Shown here piece by piece: positions 43,179 to 51,792 of a stretch of 64,000 nt of DNA. The stretch is taken from the NCBI RefSeq assembly GCF_005233875.1, contig NZ_SZPZ01000002.1, forward strand, positions 1,607,715-1,671,714, written 5' to 3'. Numbering within the stretch: the stretch's first letter is position 1; each line of letters starts with the position of its first letter. The translations under genes and the position numbers were made by a program. Source of the stretch: Kribbella jiaozuonensis. GTDB taxonomy: Bacteria > Actinomycetota > Actinomycetes > Propionibacteriales > Kribbellaceae. Below the pieces are notes generated by a model. That model made no database searches and was not told where the DNA came from. It worked only from the letters and a program-made list of their open reading frames with translations.

Positions 43179-44507
43179 ATGAGGTTCCGCCCAGGAGCTA
43201 GCGGACTGGCGCTTCTCGCCGTCAGTTCGCTGGTGCTCACCGCGTGCAGCGCGGGCAGTCTCGGATCCAGCAGTGACTCCGGCAGCAACTCGGTCGAGAT
43301 CACGTACCTGATCGGCAACCAGGATCAGGACGTGAAGGAGGCCAACCAGCTGATCAAGGACTTCACCGCGAAGAACCCCGGGATCACGATCAAGACGGAG
43401 ACCCGCCCGGCCGGTACGGAGGGCGACAACATCGTCAAGACCCGGCTGTCCACCGGCGACATGCCCGATGTCTTCGGCTACAACACCGGGTCGCTGTTCC
43501 AGGCGATCGCCCCGCAGAAGAACCTGGTGTCGATCAGCGACCAGCCGTACATCGGCAACCTGGACGACAACTTCAAGAAGACCGTGACCGCCGACGGCCA
43601 GGTGTACGGCGTACCCGTCGGCGGTTTCATGGGCGGCGCGGTGCTGTACAGCATCCCCGTCTACACCAAGCTCGGGCTGAAGATCCCGAAGACCTGGGCC
43701 GAGTTCATGGCCAACAACGCCAAGATCAAGGCGCAGGACCCCGGCGTCGCCCCGGTGATCCAGACGTACGGCGAGACCTGGACGTCGCAGCTGTTCGTCC
43801 TCGGCGACTTCCACAACGTCGCCGCATCCGAGCCGACGTTCGCCGACGACTACACCGCGAACAAAGCGAAGTACGCCACCTCGCCGGCCGCGCTCAAGGG
43901 GTTCGAGCACACCGAAGCGGTCCACGACGCCGGCTACGAGAACAAGGACTTCGCCTCGGCGAAGCTGCCGGACGGCCTGAAGATGCTTGCCACCGGCAAG
44001 GGTGCGCACTACCCGATCCTGTCCGGCGTGGTCGCGAACATGGTCGCCACCTACCCGGACGCCGCCAAGACCGTCGGCCTGTTCGCGTTGCCTGGTGACG
44101 ACGCGAGCAAGAACGGTCTGACGCTGTGGACCCCGGGTGGTCTGTACATCCCGAAGACCACGACCGGCGACAAGCTGGACGCGGCGAAGAAGTTCCTCGC
44201 CTTCGTCGCCAGCCCGGACGGCTGTGCCTCGCAGAACACCGCCGGCGCACCGACCGGTCCGTACGCCGTCAAGGGCTGCACGCTCGGCGACGACGTACCG
44301 CAGGCGATCAAGGACATGCAGCCGTACCTCGACAAGCCGGACGGATCGAGCCTCGCGCTGGAGTTCCTGTCGCCGGTCAAGGGCCCGTCGCTCGAGCAGA
44401 TCACGGTCGAGGTGGGCTCCGGTATCCGCAAGGCGAAGGACGGCGCCGCGCGGTACGACGAAGACGTGAAGAAGCAGGCCCAGCAGCTCGGCCTGGCAGG
44501 TTGGTGA
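43179..44507 (+). CDS. Sugar ABC transporter substrate-binding lipoprotein (rhamnoside module)
   Basis: 442 aa from ATG 43179 with GGAGG upstream. Ordinary Sec lipoprotein signal: MRFRPGASGLALLAVSS, lipobox LTAC with Cys23. No twin arginines, unlike the other three binding proteins in the window. Body of family 1 type (PDVFGYNTGSLFQAI, WTPGGLYIPKT). It follows the rhamnosidase gene and precedes its two permeases, so the ligand is probably a rhamnose-containing glycoside or oligosaccharide. Confidence 0.92.
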   Translation: MRFRPGASGLALLAVSSLVLTACSAGSLGSSSDSGSNSVEITYLIGNQDQDVKEANQLIKDFTAKNPGITIKTETRPAGTEGDNIVKTRLSTGDMPDVFGYNTGSLFQAIAPQKNLVSISDQPYIGNLDDNFKKTVTADGQVYGVPVGGFMGGAVLYSIPVYTKLGLKIPKTWAEFMANNAKIKAQDPGVAPVIQTYGETWTSQLFVLGDFHNVAASEPTFADDYTANKAKYATSPAALKGFEHTEAVHDAGYENKDFASAKLPDGLKMLATGKGAHYPILSGVVANMVATYPDAAKTVGLFALPGDDASKNGLTLWTPGGLYIPKTTTGDKLDAAKKFLAFVASPDGCASQNTAGAPTGPYAVKGCTLGDDVPQAIKDMQPYLDKPDGSSLALEFLSPVKGPSLEQITVEVGSGIRKAKDGAARYDEDVKKQAQQLGLAGW

Positions 44508-44512
44508 GGTCC

Positions 44513-45439
44513 GTGGCGATCACCTCGGTGAAACCACGTGAGCGTAGTAAGACGCGACCGGCCGCTTCGGCGGCCGGGAGCAAGGTCTACCGTCCGTACT
44601 CGAACTGGTTCTACCTGCCGACCGCCATCATCTACGGCGTGCTGTTCCTGGTCCCGACGTTCGCCTCGCTCTACTTCAGCCTGACCCGGTGGAGTCTGTT
44701 CGAGTCGAAGTTCATCGGGCTGGACAACTTCAAGCTGTTCTTCCAGGAGCCGGCGCTGGTCAAGGGCTTCACCAACACGCTGATCTACGCCGTCGTCACG
44801 TCAGGGTCGAAGGTGGTCCTCGGACTGCTGCTCGCGGTCCTGCTGACGTCGCAGATCGTTGCCCGCGGCTACCTTCGGTCGGTGGTGTTCTTCCCGGTGC
44901 TGGTCTCCACGATCGGCGTCGGGCTGACCTTCACCGTGCTGATGAACCCGGAGAAGGGCCTGATCAACGAGTCGCTCGGGCTGCTCGGGATCAACGGTCC
45001 CGGCTGGCTGACCGATCCGAAATGGGCGCTGCTCTCGGTGGCCGCGGTCGACGTGTGGAAGGGCGTCGGGCTCGCGACGCTGATCTACATCGCGGGGATC
45101 GTCTCGATCCCCCGTGAGTACATCGAGGCCGCCCGGGTCGACGGCGCCGGGTCGTGGCAGCAGTTCCGGCGGATCGTGCTGCCGCTGTCCCGGCCGGCCA
45201 CCGTCACCGTCATCATCTTGTCGCTGATCGGCGGACTGCGGTCCTTCGACCTGATCTGGGCGATGACGCGCGGCGGGCCCGGGTTCACCTCGGACGTGAT
45301 CGCGTCGGTGATCTACAAGCAGTACCAGGCCGGGTTCTACGGCCTGTCGACCGCGGGCAACGTCGTACTGTTCATCACCGTCACCGCGATCATCCTGCCG
45401 TTGTCCTGGTTCCTGAACCGCAAGGAGGTGGACCTGTGA
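44513..45439 (+). CDS. Sugar ABC transporter permease, MalF/UgpA type
   Basis: 308 aa from GTG 44513; GTG 44504, overlapping the previous stop, is an alternative. Six membrane segments; EAARVDGAGSWQQF EAA loop; TRGGPGFTSDVIASVIYKQ late segment. It is in the rhamnoside importer and overlaps its partner permease by GTGA. No ATPase gene is adjacent. Confidence 0.92.
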   Translation: MAITSVKPRERSKTRPAASAAGSKVYRPYSNWFYLPTAIIYGVLFLVPTFASLYFSLTRWSLFESKFIGLDNFKLFFQEPALVKGFTNTLIYAVVTSGSKVVLGLLLAVLLTSQIVARGYLRSVVFFPVLVSTIGVGLTFTVLMNPEKGLINESLGLLGINGPGWLTDPKWALLSVAAVDVWKGVGLATLIYIAGIVSIPREYIEAARVDGAGSWQQFRRIVLPLSRPATVTVIILSLIGGLRSFDLIWAMTRGGPGFTSDVIASVIYKQYQAGFYGLSTAGNVVLFITVTAIILPLSWFLNRKEVDL

Positions 45440-46287
45440 GTACGGCGGAACTCGTCAACCACCGCCCCGGCCGGAAGTGGGTCCTGAGCGCGGTCGCGAT
45501 CTTCGTGTCGATCGTGGTGTTCGTGATCCCGTTCGCGTTCATCCTGCTGACCGCGGTGAAGGACCGGACCCAGTCGGCCGACCTGAGCTTCTCCTGGCCG
45601 CACCAGTTCCGCTTCGTACAGAACTTCATCGAAGTGGTCGAGGCCCGCGACTACATGCTGGTGATCGCGTTCATCAACAGCACGATCCTGACCGTGGCCA
45701 GCGTCACCGGGATGGTGGTGCTCGCGGCCATGGCCGGGTTCGTGCTGCAGCGCCGGAAGAGCCGCTGGAACGGGTTCATCAACTTCCTGGTGCTGGCCGG
45801 GCTGATCATCCCGCCGGCCGTCGTACCGACGATCTGGGTGCTGCAGAAGCTCGGCATGTTCAAGACGATGCCCGGGCTGATACTGATCGAGATCGCCTAC
45901 GGGTTGTCGTTCTGCATCCTGTTGTTCCGCGCGTTCGTGGCGACGATCCCGCGGGAGCTGGACGAGGCCGCGATCATCGACGGCGCGGGGCCGTTGCGGT
46001 TGTTCTTCCAGGTCGTGTTCCCGTTGCTCAGATCCGTGATCGTGACGGTCGTGGTGGTGCAGTCGGTCAACGTGTTCAACGACTTCGTGAACCCGTTGTA
46101 CTTCCTGCCCGGTGACCAGAACGCGACCGTGCAGCTGACCTTGTACAACTTCTCCAGTCAGTTCACGACGCAGTACAACCTGCTGTTCATGGACATCCTG
46201 CTGATCACGATCCCGCCGCTGATCATGTTCCTGTTCTTCAACCGCCAGATCGTCGCCGGCCTGACGTCCGGAGCGATCAAGGGGTAG
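45436..46287 (+). CDS. Sugar ABC transporter permease, MalG/UgpE type
   Basis: 283 aa from GTG 45436 (GGAGG upstream), sharing GTGA with the preceding stop. Six membrane segments; DEAAIIDGAGPLRLFF is a divergent EAA loop whose first residue is Asp, not Glu. C-terminus RQIVAGLTSGAIKG. Last gene of the rhamnoside operon, overlapping the methyltransferase gene tail to tail by 11 bp. Confidence 0.92.
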   Translation: MSTAELVNHRPGRKWVLSAVAIFVSIVVFVIPFAFILLTAVKDRTQSADLSFSWPHQFRFVQNFIEVVEARDYMLVIAFINSTILTVASVTGMVVLAAMAGFVLQRRKSRWNGFINFLVLAGLIIPPAVVPTIWVLQKLGMFKTMPGLILIEIAYGLSFCILLFRAFVATIPRELDEAAIIDGAGPLRLFFQVVFPLLRSVIVTVVVVQSVNVFNDFVNPLYFLPGDQNATVQLTLYNFSSQFTTQYNLLFMDILLITIPPLIMFLFFNRQIVAGLTSGAIKG

Positions 46288-46906
46288 CGGGCTTGCGGAC
46301 GAGGTGCGCCGCCTGCGCCTTGTCCTTCTCGCCGGGTATCGCCGCGCGCGTCAGGGTCGCCACCTCGGCGAACCCGGCGCCGGCGAGCAGCCCGGCGACG
46401 TCCGCGGGGTCGTAGCTGTAGACCTCGAGGTCGAGGTCGTGGCCGTAGGCGTTGCTCAGGTGCCGGCTGCCGCCGCCGACCTTGAAGCCGTGCACGAGGT
46501 AGCCGCCGGGCCGGAGCACGCGGTACAGCTCGGCGAACACCGCCGGCAGGTCCTCGCGCGGGGTGTGGACGAGCGAGTACCACGCGAGCGCTCCGGCGAG
46601 CTCGCCGTCCTTCAGGTCCAGGTCGAACAGCGACCCGACCTCGAACCGCAGCTCGGGATACTCCCGGCGCGCCACCTCGATCATCCCCGGCGTCAGGTCG
46701 ATCCCGAACACGTCCAGGCCACGACCGGCCAGGTACGACGTGATCCGCCCGGTCCCGCAGCCGAGGTCGCCGACAGGCCCGTCCGTGACCAGCGCGGCGA
46801 AGTAGTCCAACGCGCCGATCTCGAACGGATCCCGGCGGTGATAGTCCTTCAGGATCGCGTGGTAGTCGGCGGCGGCAATGTTGTAAGACCCTTTGATGTC
46901 GTTCAC
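46277..46906 (-). CDS. Class I SAM-dependent methyltransferase
   Basis: 209 aa from GTG 46906, overlapping the aminotransferase stop as GTGA. Methyltransferase motif I VGDLGCGTGRITSYLAGRG, motif II-like DVFGIDLTPGMIEVAR, and VLRPGGYLVHGFK. Acceptor unknown. Translational coupling to the class V aminotransferase suggests a shared metabolite. The tail overlaps the rhamnoside permease gene by 11 bp. Confidence 0.9.
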   Translation of the reverse strand: MNDIKGSYNIAAADYHAILKDYHRRDPFEIGALDYFAALVTDGPVGDLGCGTGRITSYLAGRGLDVFGIDLTPGMIEVARREYPELRFEVGSLFDLDLKDGELAGALAWYSLVHTPREDLPAVFAELYRVLRPGGYLVHGFKVGGGSRHLSNAYGHDLDLEVYSYDPADVAGLLAGAGFAEVATLTRAAIPGEKDKAQAAHLVRKPATP

Positions 46907-48039
46907 CCGAGGACTGTACGAAGCCCCTCCGACAGTTTCTGGTACTCCGCCAGCGAGTTGTACGCATGCGCCGACAACCGGATGAACTTGCGCTCCTCGA
47001 ACCCGGTGAACGTGATCTCGGCCTTCAGCTCGCGCGAGATCCGCATCTTCAGCGCGTCGCCGCCGGACAGGTCGACAGAGGACGGCAGCTCGACCAGCCG
47101 CATCGTCGTCGGCGGGTGGACGACCTCGGCGACGCCGGTGCCCAGTGACTTGGCCAGGATCCGGGCGCCCTCCTCGACGAGCGCGGTCAGCTGCGGGCGC
47201 CGGGTCGGCCAGTCCAGCTCGGCCAGGACCTTCAGCGACTCGGGCGCGGCGATCCACGGGACGTAGTCGTACGTGCCCTGCATGTCGAAGCGCTCCGGCA
47301 TCCGCTCGTCGTACTCCGACCAGGAGACGATCAGCGGCATCGTTGCCGTGCGCCACTGTTCCGCGACCACCAGCCCGGCGGTCGCCCGCGGCGCGGCCGG
47401 CCACTTGTGGAAGTTCCCGGTCCAGAAGTCGGCGCCTGCGGGGGCCGGGGCGTCGATCAGCGCCGGGGCATGCGCGCCGTCGATCACGATCGGTACGCCG
47501 TGCGCGTGCGCGGCCTCGACCAGGGCCTCCACCGGCAGCACCTTCGCCGTACCGGAGGTGATCTGGTCGACGATCAGCACGGAGGCGTTGTCGAGCCGCT
47601 CCGAGATCAGCGAGACCACGGTCTCGTCGTCGGCCTCGAGCGGGATGTGCACGATCGCGATCTCGGCCTGGTGTGCCCTGGCGAACCGCTCGGCGGCGTA
47701 CCGGACCGCGCCGTACGTGTGGTCGGTCAGCACGATCCGGCTGCCCGCCGGGATCGGCAGCGTGGCCAGCGCGACGGTGACGCCGGCGCTCGCGTTCGGG
47801 ACCAGGGCGAACCCGGCCGGGTCGGTCTCCAGGAACGACGCCAGCGCGAGGCGGCTGGTGGTCAGCCGGTCGGCGACGGTCCGGAACCAGACCATCGGGT
47901 TGGCGTCCATCTCGGTGCGGAGCCCGGCCATCACCTCCTGGGTGCGGCGCGGCACGGCGCCGTACGAGCCGTGGTTGAGGTGGAGGACGCCTGGGTCGAG
48001 GGTCCACAGGTCGGGGCGGGGGCTGAGTACCGTCACCAC
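46903..48039 (-). CDS. Class V aminotransferase (isopenicillin-N epimerase/cysteine desulfurase-like)
   Basis: 378 aa. PLP enzyme: LNHGSYGAVPRRTQEVM near the start (isopenicillin N epimerase-like), IVIDGAHAPALID with the PLP-binding Asp, and TGNFHKWPAAPRA with the Schiff-base Lys. The family includes epimerases, desulfurases and ergothioneine C-S lyases; the Asn-His-Gly start resembles isopenicillin-N epimerases and EgtE-like lyases. Coupled to a methyltransferase gene. No other ergothioneine genes are visible, so the function is open. Confidence 0.88.
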   Translation of the reverse strand: MVTVLSPRPDLWTLDPGVLHLNHGSYGAVPRRTQEVMAGLRTEMDANPMVWFRTVADRLTTSRLALASFLETDPAGFALVPNASAGVTVALATLPIPAGSRIVLTDHTYGAVRYAAERFARAHQAEIAIVHIPLEADDETVVSLISERLDNASVLIVDQITSGTAKVLPVEALVEAAHAHGVPIVIDGAHAPALIDAPAPAGADFWTGNFHKWPAAPRATAGLVVAEQWRTATMPLIVSWSEYDERMPERFDMQGTYDYVPWIAAPESLKVLAELDWPTRRPQLTALVEEGARILAKSLGTGVAEVVHPPTTMRLVELPSSVDLSGGDALKMRISRELKAEITFTGFEERKFIRLSAHAYNSLAEYQKLSEGLRTVLG

Positions 48040-48062
48040 CCAAACGGTACATACTTCCTGTC

Positions 48063-48815
48063 GTGTACCCCTACCTCGACCACGACGGGCCGATCGCGAT
48101 GGCTCATCGAGGCGGCGCGAAACACCCCGACAACATCGGCTACGAGAACTCGCTGCACGCGTTCCAGCACGCGGTCGACCTCGGCTACACCTACCTCGAG
48201 ACCGACCTGCACGCGACCAGTGACGGCGTCGTGATCGCGTTCCACGACGACAAGCTCGACCGGGTCACCGACCGGACCGGCGTGATCGCCGAGCTGCCGT
48301 GGTCCGAGGTCAGCAAGGCCAGGATCAACGGTCACGAGCCGATCCCCCGGCTCGACGAGCTGCTCGAGCACTTCCCGGACATCCGGTTCAACCTCGACAT
48401 CAAGGCCGAGGGCGGCCTGGAGCCGGCGGCCTCCGTGCTCAAGGGGGCGAACGCGATCGACCGGATCTGCGTGTCGTCGTTCTCCCAGTCGCGGGTACGC
48501 CGGATCCGCAAACTGCTCGGTCCGCGGCTGTGCACCGGGTACGGCGAGTTCGAGACCGTGCTGATCCGGTTCCTTCCCGTCGCGCTGCCGTCGGCCGGGG
48601 CGTGTCTGCAGATCCCGCAGGCGTACGGGCCGCTGAAGGTGCTGACGCCGGGGCTGATCAAACGAGCGCATGCCAGGGGCAAGCAAGTGCACGTCTGGAC
48701 GATCGACGATCCGGCGCAGATGCGGGAGCTGCTCGACGCCGGGGTCGACGGCATCATCACCGACCGCACCGACCTGCTGCGCGACGTACTGATCGAGCGG
48801 GGGCAGTGGAGTTGA
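48063..48815 (+). CDS. Glycerophosphodiester phosphodiesterase
   Basis: 250 aa from GTG 48063. GDPD barrel with AHRGG, YENSLHAFQHAVDLGYTYLETDLHATSDGVVIAFHDDKLDR: catalytic His-Arg-Gly, Glu and Asp metal ligands, and the second His. NLDIKAEG and VHVWTIDDP are later conserved strands. It hydrolyses glycerophosphodiesters to glycerol 3-phosphate. No signal peptide, so cytoplasmic. Divergent from the aminotransferase gene with only 23 bp between. Confidence 0.95.
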   Translation: MYPYLDHDGPIAMAHRGGAKHPDNIGYENSLHAFQHAVDLGYTYLETDLHATSDGVVIAFHDDKLDRVTDRTGVIAELPWSEVSKARINGHEPIPRLDELLEHFPDIRFNLDIKAEGGLEPAASVLKGANAIDRICVSSFSQSRVRRIRKLLGPRLCTGYGEFETVLIRFLPVALPSAGACLQIPQAYGPLKVLTPGLIKRAHARGKQVHVWTIDDPAQMRELLDAGVDGIITDRTDLLRDVLIERGQWS

Positions 48816-48869
48816 AGTGTTATCCGGAGGTACGCCGCAACGTCCCCGGAACCTGACACACTTCCGCGC

Positions 48870-50243
48870 ATGGGACTTCTCTCCGCCCCGGCCGGTGTGG
48901 ACAAGCGTGAGTACTGGGGGTTCAGCCTCTACGACTGGGCGAACTCCGGCTATGTCACCACGGTCGGCACCGTCCTGTTCGCGCCGTACCTGACATCGGT
49001 CGCGGAGCAGGCCGCCTGCGGGTACTCCGGGACGACGGACCACCCGTGCCGCACCAACCTCGACGTACTCGGGCTGGGCATCTCCCCCGGGTCGCTGGCG
49101 TTCTACGTCGTGACCGTGGCGACGCTGGTGTCGGCGCTGTTCCTGCCGGTGGTCGGCGCGATCGCGGACCGGATGGCGCGGAAGAAGCTCCTGATGTGCG
49201 CGTTCGCCTGGGCGGGTGCGCTGGCGGCCTGCGCCATGGTGTTCGTCGGCGGCGGCCGCTGGGCGCTCGGTGCGCTGCTGCTGTTCATCGGCAACCTGTG
49301 CCTGGGCTCGTCGCTCGTGGTCTACGACTCGATCCTGATCGACATCGCGCCACCGGATCAGCGCGACGCGGTGTCGTCGCGTGCCTGGGCGTTCGGGTAC
49401 GCCGGTGGCTTCATCCTGCTGCTGATCAACCTCGCCGTCGTCACCGCGCACGACGCGCTGGGGATGAGTCAGGGCACGGCAGTTCGACTCAGTCTGTTGA
49501 GCGCCGGGCTGTGGTGGGGGATCTTCACGTTCTTCCCGTTCCTCCGGCTGCGGGACCGGCCGCCGACGAGCGTCGTACCGGTCCGGAGCGGCAACCTGGT
49601 GCGGCAGAGCTTCGGTCAGCTGGGTGCGACGCTCAGGCACCTGCGCAGCTACCCGATGACGATGCTGTTCCTGATCGCGTACCTGTTCTTCAACGACGGG
49701 ATCCAGACGGTCATCTCGGTGTCGTCGACGTACGGCGAGAAGCAGCTCGGGTTCGAGACGCAGGTGTTGATCGCGACGATCCTGATGGTGCAGTTCGTGG
49801 CGTTCTTCGGCGCGATCGTGTTCGGCCGGGTGGCCGCGCGGTACGGCGCTCATCGCACGATCACCGGCGGGCTGGTGATCTGGATGCTGATCGTGATCGC
49901 CGGGTTCCTGCTGCCGGCGCACCAGATCGTGCCGTTCCTGGCGATGGGCGCGGCGATCGGGATCGTGCTCGGCGGTACGCAGGCGCTGTCGCGGTCCGCG
50001 TTCAGCCAGCTGATCCCGAAGGGGCGCGAGGCGGAGTACTTCTCGCTGTATCAGGCGGGCGAACGCGGTACGTCGTGGCTGGGCACGCTGGTGTTCGGGC
50101 TGGTGCACCAGATCACCGGGTCGTATCGGCCGGCGATCGTGGCGCTCGGGCTGTTCTTCGTCGTCGGGCTCGTGCTGCTGGTCCGCGTCGACATGCGCCG
50201 CGGCATCGAGGAAGCCGGCAACGCGCAGCCGAGCATCGTCTAG
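48870..50243 (+). CDS. MFS transporter, UMF1/Atg22-like
   Basis: 457 aa. Starts GLLSAPAGVDKREYWGFSLYDWANSGYVTTV, the UMF1 family signature (YDWANS). About 12 membrane helices, with VGAIADRMARKK between helices 2 and 3 and a central LRLRDRPP cytoplasmic loop. Yeast Atg22 exports amino acids from vacuoles; bacterial members are uncharacterised exporters. It follows the GDPD gene by 54 bp. The stop overlaps that of the convergent TetR gene by 4 bp. Confidence 0.92.
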   Translation: MGLLSAPAGVDKREYWGFSLYDWANSGYVTTVGTVLFAPYLTSVAEQAACGYSGTTDHPCRTNLDVLGLGISPGSLAFYVVTVATLVSALFLPVVGAIADRMARKKLLMCAFAWAGALAACAMVFVGGGRWALGALLLFIGNLCLGSSLVVYDSILIDIAPPDQRDAVSSRAWAFGYAGGFILLLINLAVVTAHDALGMSQGTAVRLSLLSAGLWWGIFTFFPFLRLRDRPPTSVVPVRSGNLVRQSFGQLGATLRHLRSYPMTMLFLIAYLFFNDGIQTVISVSSTYGEKQLGFETQVLIATILMVQFVAFFGAIVFGRVAARYGAHRTITGGLVIWMLIVIAGFLLPAHQIVPFLAMGAAIGIVLGGTQALSRSAFSQLIPKGREAEYFSLYQAGERGTSWLGTLVFGLVHQITGSYRPAIVALGLFFVVGLVLLVRVDMRRGIEEAGNAQPSIV

Positions 50244-50812
50244 ACGACGGAGGCGACGAAGGCGCGTACTTCGTCGGTGGTGGGGCGGACGCCGGTGCGG
50301 TCGGCGAACAGCAGGTGGGTGGAGCCGATCAAGGTCAGCCCGAGCGTGTTCAGGTCTGCATCCGCCGGGATGCGTCCGTAGGTCTGTTCCGCCTTCAGGT
50401 AGTCCATGACCACCCGGCCGGCTTCGCTCAGGATGGGCACACCGGTCGGCACGGCCTCCCGCAGTCGCGCGCGAAGACCGTCCCGCGAGATCGTCAGGCT
50501 GACGATCGCAACCGCCACCGAACCGAACAGGTCGGTGAGCATGGTCGTCAGGTTGTCGACAACGGACCCCTGCCCAGCGGCCTTCAACAAGACCTCCGCC
50601 TGGTCGTCGAGCCGCCGGATCCGGTCCATCACCAGCTCGGCCAGAAACCCGTCGAAGTCCGTGAAGTGCTTGTGCAGCAGACCCTTCGCACACCCGGCCT
50701 CGGTCGTCACCGCCCGACTGGTCAACGCCTCAGGCCCGTCCCGCAACAACACCCGCTCCGCCGCATCAAACAGCTGCTCCCGAGCATCCCGCATCGCCAC
50801 CCCGGTCGGCAC
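50240..50812 (-). CDS. TetR-family regulator
   Basis: 190 aa from GTG 50812, chosen because GGGAGG lies just upstream; ATG 50794 is an alternative and the longer frame to 50893 runs through the operators. HTH: GPEALTSRAVTTEAGCAKGLLHKHFTDFDGFLAELV. The C-terminal domain gives no recognised ligand. It is divergent from a methyltransferase gene across two tandem palindromes and most likely represses both. Confidence 0.9.
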   Translation of the reverse strand: MPTGVAMRDAREQLFDAAERVLLRDGPEALTSRAVTTEAGCAKGLLHKHFTDFDGFLAELVMDRIRRLDDQAEVLLKAAGQGSVVDNLTTMLTDLFGSVAVAIVSLTISRDGLRARLREAVPTGVPILSEAGRVVMDYLKAEQTYGRIPADADLNTLGLTLIGSTHLLFADRTGVRPTTDEVRAFVASVV

Positions 50813-50822
50813 AAACCCTCCC

Positions 50823-50867
50823 TTGACAAAAATGGGCACCCGCCCACTACCGTGGGCACATGCCCAC
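50823..50867. promoter_or_regulatory. Promoter with tandem TetR operators
   Basis: TTGACA at 50823-50828 and TACCGT at 50848-50853 form a plus-strand promoter with wide spacing (19 bp). The operators are ATGGGCACCCGCCCAC (50832-50847, imperfect) and GTGGGCA-CA-TGCCCAC (50852-50867, perfect), starting 20 bp apart. The second covers the expected transcription start and an ATG at 50860. Confidence 0.6.
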
Positions 50868-50985
50868 TCTACCGCCAGGACCCCCCAACCCACGCGACCC
50901 CGCGCAGAGGCTGGCCCGTGGGACCACTCCCGCGCAGACCGCTCCCGGCGGGAGCGGTGCCGGCGAGCCGCATCGGCGGCGGGAC

Positions 50986-51744
50986 ATGGCCGAGTCGTTC
51001 GGTGCGGACGCCGAGCTGTACGACCGGGCGCGCCCCCGCTACCCCACCGACCTGATCGAGGCGATCGCCGCCTCGGCGCCCGGGGTGGCGGTGCTTGATG
51101 TTGGGTGTGGGACTGGGATTGTGGCGCGGCAGTTTCAGGCTGTTGGGGGTCGGGTGCTGGGTGTGGAGGTGGACGAGCGGATGGCGGCGTTCGCTCGTGC
51201 GACCGGGGTTGAGGTTGAGGTTTCGGCGTTCGAGTCGTGGGAGCCGGCTGGGCGCACCTTTGACGTGCTTGTTGCCGGGATGACCTGGCACTGGATCGAC
51301 CCGAGCGTCGGCGCGGCGAAGGCTGCCGAGGTGCTCGGGCCGGGCGGGCGGTTTGCTGTGTTTTGGTATGTGTTGCAGCCGCCGCCCGAGCTGGGTGCGG
51401 CCTTCGCGGCGGTTCATCGGGAGGTGCTTCCGGACAGCCCGGTCAACTCCCAGGTCGCCGCCTCACCGCTGGGCGCCTACGAGCACTTCCTCGACCGAGC
51501 CGCCGACAGCCTCACCGCGACCGGGGCGTTCACCGACCTCGAGCGCCCGACGTACCCGTGGACCTGCCACTACACCCGCGACGAATGGCTCGACCAGCTC
51601 CGCACCAGCGGCCTGGCCAAACCCCTCGCCGACGCCGGCAAACTCGACAAGATGCTCAAGCTGACCGGAGCCGCCATCGACGCGGCCGGCGGCAGCTTCA
51701 CGCTCGACTCGACAGCCGTCGCCCTCACCGCCACCCGCACCTGA
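50986..51744 (+). CDS. Class I SAM-dependent methyltransferase
   Basis: 252 aa from ATG 50986, where family similarity starts (AESFGADAELYDRARPRYPTDLI). An upstream ATG at 50860, at the predicted transcription start, would add 42 Pro/Arg-rich residues and give a leaderless mRNA. Motif I VLDVGCGTGIVARQF and WHWIDP are typical of the UbiE-like small-molecule group. It is probably induced when the divergent TetR leaves its operators; substrate unknown. Confidence 0.9.
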   Translation: MAESFGADAELYDRARPRYPTDLIEAIAASAPGVAVLDVGCGTGIVARQFQAVGGRVLGVEVDERMAAFARATGVEVEVSAFESWEPAGRTFDVLVAGMTWHWIDPSVGAAKAAEVLGPGGRFAVFWYVLQPPPELGAAFAAVHREVLPDSPVNSQVAASPLGAYEHFLDRAADSLTATGAFTDLERPTYPWTCHYTRDEWLDQLRTSGLAKPLADAGKLDKMLKLTGAAIDAAGGSFTLDSTAVALTATRT

Positions 51745-51753
51745 CAAACGGAC

Positions 51754-51785
51754 GTGCGCCCGGCCGGGGTGCTGGCCGGGCGCAC
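51754..51785. terminator. Bidirectional intrinsic terminator
   Basis: GTGCGCCCGGCC and its exact complement GGCCGGGCGCAC make a perfect 12-bp stem with an 8-base loop. It lies between the convergent methyltransferase and DUF5666-like genes, 9 and 7 bp from their stops, and could stop both transcripts. Confidence 0.8.
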
Positions 51786-51792
51786 GGTCTGA

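Noticed and set aside
46277..48052. 591-codon frame joining aminotransferase and methyltransferase regions
   Set aside because: Only the last 209 codons are the real methyltransferase; the rest is an out-of-frame shadow of the aminotransferase.
48033..50693. 886-codon minus-strand frame
   Set aside because: Lies antisense over the GDPD and MFS genes; Arg/Gln/Pro/Asp-rich with no domain, typical of GC-rich antisense frames.
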